Below, one piece after another: positions 43,611 through 54,224 of a stretch of 64,000 nt of DNA. Source of the stretch: Scolanthus callimorphus (Eukaryota; Cnidaria; Anthozoa; Actiniaria; Edwardsiidae); NCBI GenBank assembly GCA_033964015.1, contig CM066919.1, forward strand, positions 16,037,646 through 16,101,645. The letters are read 5' to 3'. Under the pieces are notes generated by a model. The model was not told where the DNA came from. It made no database searches and saw only the letters and a program-made list of their open reading frames with translations. Numbering within the stretch: the first letter of the stretch is position 1; each line of letters starts with the position of its first letter. Both the position numbers and the translations under genes were made by a program.

Positions 43611-44085
43611 ATTGAAGATCCCTCTTTGGGCCATGAATGTATATCGGGTGTGAGCATTGTCGTACTCAGAGTTTCCCGGCTCGCGAGCTAGATTTGGTTG
43701 CAGCCATTTCAGAGTTTCTGACTTAGACAGAGTTGCAGAACGGCACAGTGAACTACCGATGACTTGATCATATGTCCACACTTGTGATTTGCTACTATCC
43801 AGCTGGCTTGGTTGAACCATCTCAATTTGAAGAGCTTAACTTTCTCTTCCTAGAAAAAACAAAATAATAGAAATGTTAGTTAGCTTCATAAACTATTTAC
43901 GCTTATTCTCTTCAAAGCTTAGAAAACTGCCTTAGTTTTGAGGTACTTTTGCCGCTAAAAAGGTCACCTAGAATTTTCGGATAGAGTTTATCCCCTGGCA
44001 TTTTCGGAAGACTTGATTCCAATCCCTAAAATGTTTAGACTGCTTGCAGCCCCTTCATTGGCGAACCAGCAAGTATAAAATGCAG
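43611..44085. other. Downstream flank of the battenin-like gene
   Basis: AACAAAATAATAGAAATG near 43858 is the only poly(A)-signal-like region seen. No other feature supported. Confidence 0.35.
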
Positions 44086-44087
44086 AG

Positions 44088-44175
44088 CAGAAAATGCAGA
44101 CTGCAGACTAGAAAATGCAGACTGGAAAATGCAGACTGGAAAATGCAGACCGAAAAATGCAGACTAGAAATGCAC
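44088..44175 (+). repeat. 15-bp minisatellite AAAATGCAGACTGG
   Basis: Six imperfect units of GGAAAATGCAGACT. The reverse complement (AGTCTGCATTTTC) occurs at 46465-46508, so this may be one end of an element with inverted minisatellite ends. Confidence 0.85.
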
Positions 44176-44179
44176 TCAT

Positions 44180-45750
44180 CATAAAAATTGTGAACAGGTT
44201 AGTTTTGTCCATTTATATTAAAGAACAACAGTTTTGGAGGCTCGGTAGTTCAGTCCGCAAAACAATGTTTTTATTCCTAGAAAACCGTAAACATCCTTTT
44301 TTTACTCATTCATGCGCGCGCAGCGCAAATGGAGTAGTATTGGTATGATGTGGCACTTCTGCGTTAGCACGATTTCGATTCGATTAGCGCCATTCGATTA
44401 TCGCCAATAATCGTTCCACTTTCTTTCAACCTTTCCACTTATCGTCTCTCCAGTTTGACTACTTACAACAGTTGCGATTTCGCAGTGGTAACCCATCCAC
44501 TTTCTAACCTCGCCCGATCGGGCTTAATTTTGGCCTATCAGCGTTCAAGTGCTATACACGGCTTGCCATCTTGCCATGCAGTTGCTAACTTCCGGTACAA
44601 AAATAATTTTATAGTCGAAGGCCGACCATGCCAGCAGATCTCGCAAACGTCACTTCCGGATCAAATTTCAAGATGGCGGGAAACTATAACTCGGGATACG
44701 AAGGATGTTTCCATTTGCCTATAAAGCATAACTAGTCTTTCCTAAGAGTTTTCCGTGGGTTTTTTGCTTTCTGAGAAAACTGGCGGATTGCGTTACGATA
44801 ATTAGTCATGTAGAGACGTCTCAACGATTAGCAGCTCTGCAAAAGTTCGCAGTTGGGAAGCATTTCTTCTGTATTCATGCACTCCATCCCAGGCAGCTTC
44901 AATTTGCACAGTGGAGTATTAAGGTGAGTCACGTGAATCTGTGGTGGAGAGAAACTATATTCTGTTTTTCGTTAAGACATTCGTGAAAGAAATGGACGAC
45001 AAAGTGGAGGGGTTATTTGATCTTGGACTTTCCCGGGGGTCGGGCTCTTTGGTTATGAGTCTGGTATCTCGTAGGTTCATTGCCATAAGTCACACGACTG
45101 ACAAATTTGATGAAATCATGCAGCCCGGGGTAGGAATATTGACCAAGATTTGACACTGTATTTTGGCCCAATGGTGGGGAATTTTTTCTGTAAAAATTTT
45201 AAAAACGTCAAATCCCCACCCCTTGCTGCACCTCCCCCCCAGCGGCTTAACATTGTGTGTGGGGGTGGCTTGTGAAAATGTATCAGAAAATAGGGTCTGT
45301 ATACAAAATGGTACAGTTTACATAACAGGACTACTATGAGTATTATATATTGGACTCCATGCTTTACAATTAAGAAACAAATTGAGTGAAAATTCAGTAG
45401 GCCGGATCCAATTTGGTGTTCCTGAGGAATTTTGAATTCATTTTTTTTATTGAACAAGTATGGAGCCCTGTTATTTATTAATAATATAGCATTCAGACAT
45501 AGACTTAAACTACCCAATTTCAAAATAATTGGACACTTAGCAAAATTCAAGAAAAATCAATCTGCCAGCACTATTGGATTTTGTGCCTGTATATATGCTT
45601 GTCATGTCCATGCTAGGGGTAAACCAACTGGAGATCTCTTTCAAAGGCAATACGACAACATTTGAACAAAAATCAGAGACATTTTCTTGAATTGCCCATA
45701 TCTTCCATGTGGCTATTGATGAGAACTTACCACATGCCTGTATCCAGTAT
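44180..45750. other. No supported gene
   Basis: An open frame at 44941-45153 (MDDKVEGLFDLGLSRGSGSL and onward) follows a donor-like AAG|GTGAGT at about 44921, but no family is recognised. A C-rich tract with GTCAAATCCCCACCCC is at 45205-45240. Treat as unannotated. Confidence 0.35.
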
Positions 45751-45754
45751 TTTC

Positions 45755-46099
45755 CCAGCAGGGGCTCCCCTATTCTTGGGACGGGGGTGCTCATTGGGAA
45801 ATTTCGATTTTACCCCTAAAAGGTACCAAACATGGTGTTGCTTAGTTGATTTTGACCCCTAAAAGGTACCAACAAGACATATTTTCCTGATATAAATTCA
45901 TGTCCAAGTACACCAATATAGATTCACCCAACAAACCACCTATACCAGTCTATCACTATCTATCACCCAGGGTTAGGTTAGGGTCAGGTTTAGGGTAGGG
46001 TTAGGTTAGGGTTATCCCTAAAAGCTACCAGAGGCCTGATTTTTAACCCTAAAAGGTACGACATGCACCCAGCCCCAAGATAGGGCAGTCTCCTCCCAA
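45755..46099. mobile_element. Complete poly-G-family Mutator-like MITE with 9-bp target duplication and TTAGGG-like core
   Basis: CCAGCAGGGGCTCCCCTATT with GGGACGGGGGTGCTC at the left is mirrored by GCACCCAGCCCC, ATAGGGCAGTCTCC at the right. AGTATTTTC flanks both sides (45746-45754, 46100-46108). The interior at 45960-46025 contains repeated GGTTAGGGT words interspersed with AGGTTAGGG, resembling telomeric repeats but irregular. Confidence 0.8.
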
Positions 46100-46464
46100 A
46101 GTATTTTCAATATCTGAAAAATTATCCATTCACTAATTCCAAATTCATGAATGAGTTGGCTCATAGAGCCCTTTGATAGTTTCTGTCACGGCGATCGCCA
46201 TTAATTCACGCAAGTTCGCTGTCAGATCAACAGGTAAGTTCCTGCTTTGTTTTCTGGTCTAAAGTCTTTAATCTACTCAGTCGGCCGGATTGCCAAAAAA
46301 TGTGCAGTGTTTTGCTCAAATCTTCGCAGTTGGGGATCGTTTTCAAACTCATTCGTGCTACACTTTCTTTATGACAGTCCAGGCCCTCGATGTTGACGAT
46401 CTCGCTACTCACATGAACTCATCGTTTTTTGTAAGTTTAATTTACTCTTAGTTTGCAATTTCCA

Positions 46465-46508
46465 GCTGCACTTTCTAGTCTGCATTTTCTCTTTGTCTGC
46501 ATTTTATC
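46465..46508 (-). repeat. Inverted partner of the 15-bp minisatellite
   Basis: TTTCTAGTCTGCATTTTC and TTGTCTGCATTTTATC are the reverse complement of the 44088-44175 units. Together they bracket 2.4 kb. Confidence 0.7.
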
Positions 46509-47008
46509 CCCCCGATACTCCCTTTATTGGACTATACGGGGATGCTCGGCCCGAAAGGGGTTAGGGTTTCAGGCTGGAGGTATTAGAAAGGGGTAGGGTT
46601 TCCAAGCTGGGAATAAGGAAGGGGTAGGGTTTTCAGGCTGGACTGGGTATAAAAACATTAGGGAAAATTGCAATTTTGGTATAAAAAAGGGTCTGTATTT
46701 CACCGATTTTCAACCACAACGCGGGAGCAAAACCGTTTCTTTTTTAAAGCGGGACTGTCACGGTACGCGCATGCTCGAGCAAAGACCGCCGATCCCATAA
46801 CTATCATTCAAAACGGGGATTCCCTGTTTAAATAAATCAATCACGGGACACTTCGTTTTCGCGGGAAAGTACCCACGCCCCGCGCGACGTCGCCTCAGGG
46901 AAAACATAATTTGGAGTTCATTCGTACCTTTTTTGCTCTAAAATTGGTATAAAGAAGGGTAAGGGGTCCAGAATCTGGGCCGAGCATCCCGTACAAAAGT
47001 TTTGGGAG
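46508..47008. mobile_element. 500-bp MITE with GGGATGCTCGGCCC inverted ends
   Basis: CCCGATACTCCC then CGGGGATGCTCGGCCC at the left is mirrored by GGGCCGAGCATCCCG and TTTTGGGAG at the right. TTTTAT occurs at both edges, possibly part of a 9-bp degenerate duplication. Internal GGGTAGGGTTTCCAAGCTGG words repeat. It resembles the Mutator-like family in layout, but terminal sequence differs. Confidence 0.65.
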
Positions 47009-47011
47009 TTT

Positions 47012-47700
47012 TATAGTCTTATCTCTCGTATCAGTCAACCGTGAAACAAAAGAATAATTCTATTTTCCATTGTTTCACGGTCAACTGATGCGACAAATAC
47101 GACAGATGAGACAATATGGAAACCAGGCCTAAGCGATTACACCAATTAGTATAAAACATACAGGAGTCAGTGCAAAGTAATTGCAAATTACTCACAGCGG
47201 TAAACGTCGGCAAATCTGCTTCATAGAAAGGAAAAACGCATTGACATTGAAATGGTGTTGTCATACCAATTCTGCCCTAGTTCTGCTTGGCTCATGGGAA
47301 TCCAGGGAGTCCATTTCATCTACTGGATGGAGATTCTACAGCAACAAAAATATCAAGATTTGGTCATCCACAGGTGGCCCAATCACATTTTGTGTATATA
47401 GTAAATAACTTTAAGGATTGTATTGAAAATAAAAACAAAAAGGGCAAAAAGTAACTTGGCTGTCTTCTTTTATCTTTTATGTCATTTTTGCGCAAACTGC
47501 TTGTGTGAATCAGTAAAATGTCTGCCAAGCTCCGGCAGTATTACATGAAAAAACATCTATTGAGTTATTATACGAGGAACAAAACATTTTCTTTTCTTTT
47601 CAAGATTAACTAAAAAACGTATATGATTTGACTAGCAGCTAGCACACGATCGGGAAGCCATTCAACTGCACGTGCAAAACCGGTTCGTAACCTGTTTTCT
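47012..47700. other. No gene recognised
   Basis: GATTACACCAATTAGTATAAA at about 47136 resembles GAGTACACCAATTCTAAATAAA near 903 and GATTACACCAATTCTGAATAAA near 55359, an interspersed repeat fragment. An open frame at 47181-47408 has no recognisable domain. Confidence 0.4.
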
Positions 47701-47779
47701 ACAGTGTAATACGACTTTCAACCGTGTAAGGCCTAGGGCATACGTCGAATTAACGTCGCGTCGAATACATTTAAAACAA

Positions 47780-48959
47780 TTATTATACATTGTACTCACT
47801 ATCTCGATTCTGATTGGCTTAAAGCGCGCGCTTTACTTTGGGAATCACGCACTTTGAGGGTCTCCAAGAGTCAGCATGCAGATTCTTGAAGAATCAGCTA
47901 GCTGATTCTTGATCCTGCGCGCGCAATGCATAATGGGACTAGAGCACTTAAATGTTTTCCCTATCTAATAGTCCGGCGGATTAGCGTAAAAATTGCGCAC
48001 TTTTGGCTAAAGACTTCAGACTTTGCATGTCAATAGTTTTCAGTAATTCGTTGAAGATAAGATATGGAGGCACGCTAAATTTTATTCGTAGCGAAAGCTA
48101 GAACAGTTTTAATGTGAACCATTGTTTTGCCACTGGCAGCCATCCTTGATTCCTTTGTTATTCATGAGCTCTGCGGCACTTAGTGAAATCTTCCATCGTC
48201 CGTGTTTATAGAGTATAGCACAGTACTATGGAAGAAATATCATGCCAAAATTTTAGAGACAAGCTTCGTTTTACACATTTAACACACATGAGGTACCAAT
48301 TATCTCGATCTTTTTTAGAATTTGTTGGTCATTCTTGAAACATTTCATCAAATCTCAGTCAGGCTATTGTTTTACAATATAAATTATAAACATTCACAAT
48401 AAACTGATCGTGACATTTAATAGATCACCAAAAACTCCAAGGAGACGCTTAGCCGAAGTCATTCAGCTCAATCCATAGTTCAGAATTAGCAAATGTTGAG
48501 CTGCTGTGGCTGTGTAGTCTAGAGAACAACTTGAATGTTCACAAAGCTAAGTTCTAAAACCTCATTTGAATAACAAAGCATTCAAAATGGCTGCTATTGA
48601 ACTAAACAAAAGTTAATTCTAGCGTGCCTCCATATCTACGATTTAAAAATATATTGAAAACTATCATCTGGCAAAAAAATGGGGCTTTAGCCTAAAATGC
48701 GCAATTTCCTCGAAAATGTGCTCTAATCCGCCGGACTATAACAAGGCGCTTGTGTAAAAGAAATTGCTTGAAAGAAAAAAAAAGTATTTTTACTGAATCA
48801 ATGTATAATAAAACAATTATTGAATTCGTTTTTTGTGATTTCCAGAATAAACAATGTCTCGCCAAGTGGAATCAGGCTCGGCCGTACGGCCTCGCCTGAT
48901 TCCACCTGTCTCGACATTGTTTATTCTGGAAATCACAAAAACCTCATCCAATAATTGCT
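47780..48959 (+). mobile_element. Splint (double-hairpin) element DH4, interrupted by a Harbinger MITE
   Basis: It is the same family as DH3, in opposite orientation. Left end TTATTATACATTG pairs with internal CAATGTATAATAA, which is directly followed by AACAATTATTG pairing with the right end CAATAATTGCT, then TA. GATTCTGATTGGCT is at about 47803. Without the 770-bp insert and its duplication it would be about 407 bp, versus 408 bp for DH3. Confidence 0.85.
47969..48738. mobile_element. PIF/Harbinger MITE, 770 bp, TAA target duplication
   Basis: TAGTCCGGCGGATTAG at the left is the exact inverse of CTAATCCGCCGGACTA at the right, with looser pairing for about 130 bp more (GATATGGAGGCACGC / GCGTGCCTCCATATC). 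TAA flanks both sides (47966-47968, 48739-48741). The sister element DH3 shows the uninserted site as a single TAA near 28734-28736. No coding content. Confidence 0.88.
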
Positions 48960-49814
48960 TATATAAAGTAATTGGCTATTTGAAATTAGTATATACTACA
49001 CGGGAACCTCCATAGATCGCGCGTTTTGATTGGTTCGCTATCTCGGGATAATGCCATAATATTCCGAGATCGAAAGCATTATCCCGAGATTGAGAAGCCC
49101 GAGTGCAAGTGGTTCGGATATTTTTACTTTCTAAACTATCTGATTCACAATGCAACGGAAAAATCTTTCTCAATTAACTTATGTTGTCTCTTTAGTTTTT
49201 CAAGGTGAATCAGAGAGAGAATGTATTTCTTGAACTTCGAAAATGTGCTGTTCTTGTTTTTCAGTTCTTCGGAATCCCTGAGATCGATGATTCGTTCACG
49301 GCACTTTTGAGAGACGAATTTCATTCACAACAACATATTAATTAAGGCAATTTTGTCGAAAACATATCTATTTTGCCGAACATTTACATGTACCTGTAGG
49401 TTGGAAGGGACAGTAAATCGTAGAAGCCAGTCAAACGTATTTAAAGTGGTCTCTCTTTTTATGAACAAGGTCTTCCCCGTTGTCCGAGAGTTTGAAGAGG
49501 TTAATTTCCCAAATTTCGGTTTGAATATTCCAAACGAATCTTGAATTTCTCTGCCAACAGGTTGAAAAATATAGTCATCCATCGGTGGTGAAATGGCGGC
49601 CAAAGGCAAAGTTTTTTCAGCGAAGCAACTCTGCAGTTTTACAATCCATAATCCAAGGCACAAAATGCGAATTTATCCCTTGAATCCATCCTTGCAACCT
49701 TCTAAAAACTTGAATCGTTTATCGTAGTCGATAATATATAGATTTAGCCACTGGCTAAAAGCGGAGCTCCTGGTTATAAAATTTTCTGTGTGAATGAAAG
49801 GGATTCCCATGTGT

Positions 49815-50590
49815 TAGGCACAGACAGATTCTGCTCGGCAACTTTTGAGCAACTTTTTCAGTTTTGAGCAAATTTTTCAATTCTGAGCAACTTTTTCAAC
49901 TATGAGCAACTTTTTTGATTTTCCGGTATTTACGAGCAAATTTTCACAACAAAATGGCAATTGTGATACATTTTGCCATTTCAAATCAAACACAGAACGA
50001 AAAATATTGCTAAAAAAAAAAAAAAATGAAACAAAATTGTTTTTTTAAAAATCACTTTTTCGTCTTGGGTGCTCAGAGGTCTCTTCAATATATGGATGTC
50101 TCGTTGGGTATCCTGTGTTATTCCAAATATAGAGCAGAAGCAAAACTGGCGGAACCCTATTCAACTTGCTAGAGAAAATTGGGCAGAATGGAACAGAACC
50201 TGACGGGACTTCCTTATTTGTTATAGTCTTCTTTCAAAAATAGTAGCAGCTATTATTGTATTTTGTATGAGTTGGATACTTCAAACGGTAAGTGAGTCTC
50301 TTTTTAATTAATCAACCGTATTGATTAGTATGATTATGCCGGATGGTGTTTAGAATTGCTTGATCTTTTGTAGATATTGAGTTGAGTGCACGTGAACATG
50401 ACTCTTTTGTCATTTTTTAAATATATCAGACGACAAGTGTGAAGGAATGCTCTTATTGGGGGAGCAACTTGTTTGATTATGTGAGCAACTTCTTCAGAAT
50501 TTGAGCAACTTTTGAGCAACTTTTGAGGGTTTTGGGGGCAACTTTTGAGCAATTTTTGAGCAGAATCTGATCTGTCTGAATCTGTCTGGT
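49815..50590. mobile_element. Insertion with GAGCAACTTTT ends inside the composite element
   Basis: CAGACAGATTCTGCTCGGCA plus repeated TGAGCAACTTTTT at the left is mirrored by repeated AACTTTTGAGCAA and GAGCAGAATCTGATCTGTCTG at the right. Copy 1 of the host element lacks this segment, so it is younger. AT-rich interior, no coding frame. Confidence 0.7.
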
Positions 50591-50619
50591 TGCTTTAGAG
50601 TCTTCCCTTCACGAGATAT

Positions 50620-51565
50620 TAATTTTTCAAGCATAGATGACGTCATCGATGACGTCATATCACGTGACCACTTCATTTCGCTCATCTGGTGACCTAGACT
50701 ACACTACCAAAGTTTGGTTGTTTTAGAGTCTGTCCTTCACGAGATATAAATTTTTCAAGCATAGATGACGTCATCGCTGACGTCATATCGCGAGACCACC
50801 TCATTTCGCTCATCTGGTGACCTAGACTACACTACCAAAGTTTGGTTGTTTTAGAGTCTTCCTTTCATGAGATATTCATTTTTCAAGCGTAGATGACGTC
50901 ATCGATGACGTCATATCACGTGACCACCTCATTTCGGTCATCAGGTGGCCTAGACTACACTACCCAAGTTTTGTTGTCTTAGAGTCTTCCCTTCACGAGA
51001 TATTAATTTTTCAAGCATAGATGACGTCATCGATGACGTCACATCACGTGAGCACCTCATTTCGGTCATCTGGTGGCCCGTAGACTACACTACCCAAGTT
51101 TGGTTGCTTTAGAGTCTTCCCTTCACGAGATATTAATTTTTCAAGCATAGATGACGTCATCGATGACGTCACATCACGTGAGCACCTCATTTCGCTCATC
51201 TGGTGGCCTAGACTACACTACCCAAGTTCTGTTGTTTGAGAGTCTTCCCTTCACGAGATATTAATTTTTCAACCATAGATGACGTCATTGATGACGTCAC
51301 ATCACGTGACCACTTCATTTCGGTCATCTGGTGGCCTAGACTACACTACCCAAGTTTGGTTGTTTTAGAGTCTTCCCTTCACGAGATATTGATTTTTCAA
51401 GCATAGATGACGTCATTGATGACGTCACATCACGTGACCACCTCATTTTGGTCATCTGGTGGCCTAGACTACACTACCCAAGTTTGGTTGTTTTAGAGTG
51501 TTCCCTTCACGAGATATTGATTTTTCAAGCATATATGACGTCATCGATGACGTCACATCACGTGT
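50620..51565 (-). repeat. Eight-unit 128-bp tandem array with CRE palindromes
   Basis: TGACGTCATCGATGACGTCA or one-base variants start at 50638, 50766, 50894, 51022, 51152, 51280, 51408 and 51536. The period is 128 bp except one step of 130 caused by two extra bases (GGCCCGTAG near 51075). Same unit as the 15292 array, inverted. Confidence 0.95.
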
Positions 51566-52269
51566 CCGTGTTACAGCACCCCCTTGTGGCATAGACAAAA
51601 TATCCCAAGTATGGTTGTCTTAGCATGTTCCCTTGAGGAGATACAATTTTTTCTTTGCATACCACAGGGTTCCCATGTGTACACGAAAGGCGGACGGCGG
51701 ACGGCGGACGGCGGACGCTATAGGTTTAATACCAGAAAAATAAAGAAAAAAAAAATCTCCCGAAGTGAAGCTTCTATAGAAGCCAAACTTGGACAAACTT
51801 TTAAAGACCATATAGAGAGGAACTCTACACCAAAGTCACGTGCCCTCACGTCATCAATGACGTCGTCAAAATGAACCATAATGCCCGTGACGTTCAAAAC
51901 TCAACTCGATGGTATACACGTTTTTCCCTTAGGTATGGTGCTCCGCTGGAGCTCCGCTATTAAGGTTTTAAAACAAGTGTTTTCTAGCGTTTTTGCTTCT
52001 CTAAAACAGCAGCAAGTTTCCACCATGTGTTCAGTAGCCTGACGTAATGTCACGTGCGTGACAAACGTCACGCATACAGAAAGAGGCTACAAAATGTCGG
52101 CAAACGCCACATTTAGTGTCGTTCGGATATTTTTTGGAGTGTTCCCGTGTAGTATATACTAAAACAATTATTCTCCTCAGGCTCAGTGAATAGTGGCGAA
52201 TCCCTCGACCTCCGGTCTCGGGGACTATTCGCCACTATTCACTTCGCCTTCGGCGAATAATTGTTAAGT

Positions 52270-52845
52270 GTAATGAGTCGGTATCTTTTGAAAAAAATGT
52301 AACCGACGCGACCAACGACGTGACCTTCGACGTATGCCCTAAGCCTAAGGCCCGTTTTAAACGTGGAACTTAATTCTGTCGCACTAAATTGACTGGGTTT
52401 ATTAGCCAGTGAAAGCAAGTTATTTCGTTACGAGTGATTTTATGAGGTTAATATAGTCTGTCTGGCCAATAGAGAAGATCTCAGCCCTGATTTTAGGAGC
52501 GCTGGCAGGATTCAAAATTGTAATTTAGCACGGCAGTAGCGCGGCTTCCTAATGCAAATGAGCTCGAGACTTAGCGCATAACGGTGATAGAGTCCGAATG
52601 TGTGATGTGCTTCTTAGCGAACGAGTTTTCAGTATGAAACTTGTTATTAGGACATCAATTAAGACATCCCGGTATGCGTACACAAGATTAGATTCGTTTA
52701 TAAACATCTCTTCGTTTACTTGGGAAGTAGAAGATTTGAATCTTTTCTCGACTAGAAACCGATTGACCTGTTTTCACTTTAAAACTGCGAAATTGAGCAC
52801 TTTGTCTTCAATACAAATTTCGACGGCTGCATTTTCGCAATTACC
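52270..52845. other. No gene recognised
   Basis: A 94-codon open frame (52598-52882) ends in the TAA repeat of the adjacent LINE and has no domain. Not annotated. Confidence 0.4.
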
Positions 52846-52849
52846 TAAC

Positions 52850-53970
52850 GTAATAATAATAATAATAGTCTTTATTCAATAATATCTCCAGACAGACGTG
52901 GAAATTTACAATATACAATAATTAATTACAAGTAGGAAAAAAGGCAACGATTAATGAAAGAGCTCTTAAACCGCTTAAACCTCTTAAACGTATTGTTGTT
53001 ATGGATCTGGACCTTCCATTTCTTTGGAAGACAAGAAATTAAATTATTCCATTGTAAAAAATTCCCAGGATTGATCGCTAGTTCATTAACCACCTCCTTC
53101 CATGTAAATAAGCCATTATGACCGCATACGTCACTTTGAAGTAAATTCTTTGATATAATTAATTTCCATTAGCCCTTTAATGCACCGATTATTCCACATG
53201 GATTGATTCAAAATTGAAAACTGGTCACAATCGTCTGCTTCCTCCGCCCAGATTTCTAAAACTTGTTGGTAAAATCGAGGGACTTTGGATGGTATTTTGT
53301 ACTTATCGAAGTTGGTACTAGTACACTTCAGTTCCCCGATCTTTCTTAGATAAACATTAGGATTTAGAATTAGTTTCCAATCTCTTTTTTCGAAAGTGAG
53401 CAGTTGTTTTGCCCACAGAACCATTTGTGCTTTGATAAACACCCCAAAGTCTGGCGCCCTGAGCCCACCTTCTTCATAATTTCCAAGGAGAGTTTCATAC
53501 TTGATTTTGGGTTTTCTACCACTCATATGAATGACTTTAAGTCTGACTGCACCGTTTTGATGAAATAGTCAGGGGCCGGTTCCTGAAAGGTTAGATAAAG
53601 TTATCCACAGATAAAAGTTATCTGTTGTATAGGTTTTCTTCAGGATTTATCCGTTGGATAAGCGTTTATCCACCGATAACTCTTAACTGGCCTTCTAGGA
53701 ACCGGCCCCAGTGGTGTATAAATTTGTGAGCACACACGTACTGGAGTTTCGAAAGTGCCAAATACTTCGCAACTGTAATTTTCCCATACAAAGTCAAAGA
53801 AAATAATAGATAAAATTGCCTTGAACGTTTGAAATGGTTTCTCAAGATTATTTTCCTGATAACAGTTTTCGTTGAAAGAGAAATAGATACCCAAATCCGC
53901 ACACCGGTTCGGGCGAATTTATTTTTTACGCCCACTTCAAGATGGTATAAATATTCATTATTAGTCAAAT
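52850..53970 (-). pseudogene. L1-like LINE ORF2 C-terminal fragment, split by a MITE
   Basis: On the minus strand SLTLYGKITVAKYLALSKLQ (near 53770) is followed, past the insert, by SGRKPKIKYETLLGNYEEGG and FGVFIKAQMVLWAKQLL. This is the region after the reverse transcriptase in L1-like ORF2 proteins. After a frameshift near 53140, LFTWKEVVNELA and NPGNFLQWNNLISCLPKKWK follow. A TAA/TTA repeat tail is at 52850. It is 5'-truncated, with at least three frame lesions. Confidence 0.75.
53572..53709. mobile_element. 138-bp MITE with GGGGCCGGTTCCT inverted ends
   Basis: GGGGCCGGTTCCTGAAAGG at the left is mirrored by CCTTCTAGGAACCGGCCCC at the right. TTATCCAC/GTGGATAA words lie inside. It interrupts the LINE coding region. 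The target duplication is not clear. Confidence 0.85.
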
Positions 53971-54193
53971 CACACTAGTGGTCTATTGTCAATGCTGCGT
54001 TCTGATTGGTTGAGCTACTAGTAGGCTATAAGTTATAGCCTACTAGTAGCGAAAAGTGTTAGATTTGAAAGCCAGAAAATCGCAAATAACCAGACCAGAC
54101 AACGTTTTTTTGCTACATACATTGACCTACTAGTGTGATTTGACTAAAACAATTATTCCTCTCCCCCTCATGGCCTCTGAGTCAATAGCCCAT

Positions 54194-54224
<31 letters not shown>

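Larger units (their letters stand above)
49732..51959 (-). mobile_element. Composite element carrying the CRE tandem array (copy 2)
   Basis: It is an inverse-orientation copy of 14850-16222. It starts TAATATATAGATTTAGCC (as does copy 1 on its minus strand) and ends GGAGCTCCGCTA. It holds eight array units and a 750-bp internal insertion at 49815-50590. The GC-rich terminal hairpin of copy 1 is absent here. Confidence 0.75.
48986..52264 (+). mobile_element. Splint (double-hairpin) element DH5 hosting a composite element
   Basis: Left end TTAGTATATACTACACGGGAAC (22 bases) pairs with internal GTTCCCGTGTAGTATATACTAA ending at 52162. The next bases, AACAATTATTCTCC, pair with the right end GGCGAATAATTGT, then TA. 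TTTTGATTGGTT is at 49024-49035. About 2.2 kb of its length is the CRE-array element at 49732-51959. Confidence 0.75.
47732..52345. mobile_element. Outermost element of a nested insertion block
   Basis: GGCCTAGGGCATACGTCGAA at the left is matched in inverse by TTCGACGTATGCCCTAAGCC (52316-52335) at the right. ACGTCGCGTCG and CGACGCGACC words just inside also pair. Everything between, about 4.6 kb, consists of younger insertions (DH4, DH5, the composite element and others). Confidence 0.6.

Noticed and set aside
44941..45153. 70-codon plus-strand frame after a donor-like site
   Set aside because: Protein-like in part but no family recognised and no acceptor at its start.
45960..46025. Interstitial telomere
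   Set aside because: TTAGGG words are irregular and lie wholly within a MITE with its own target duplication.
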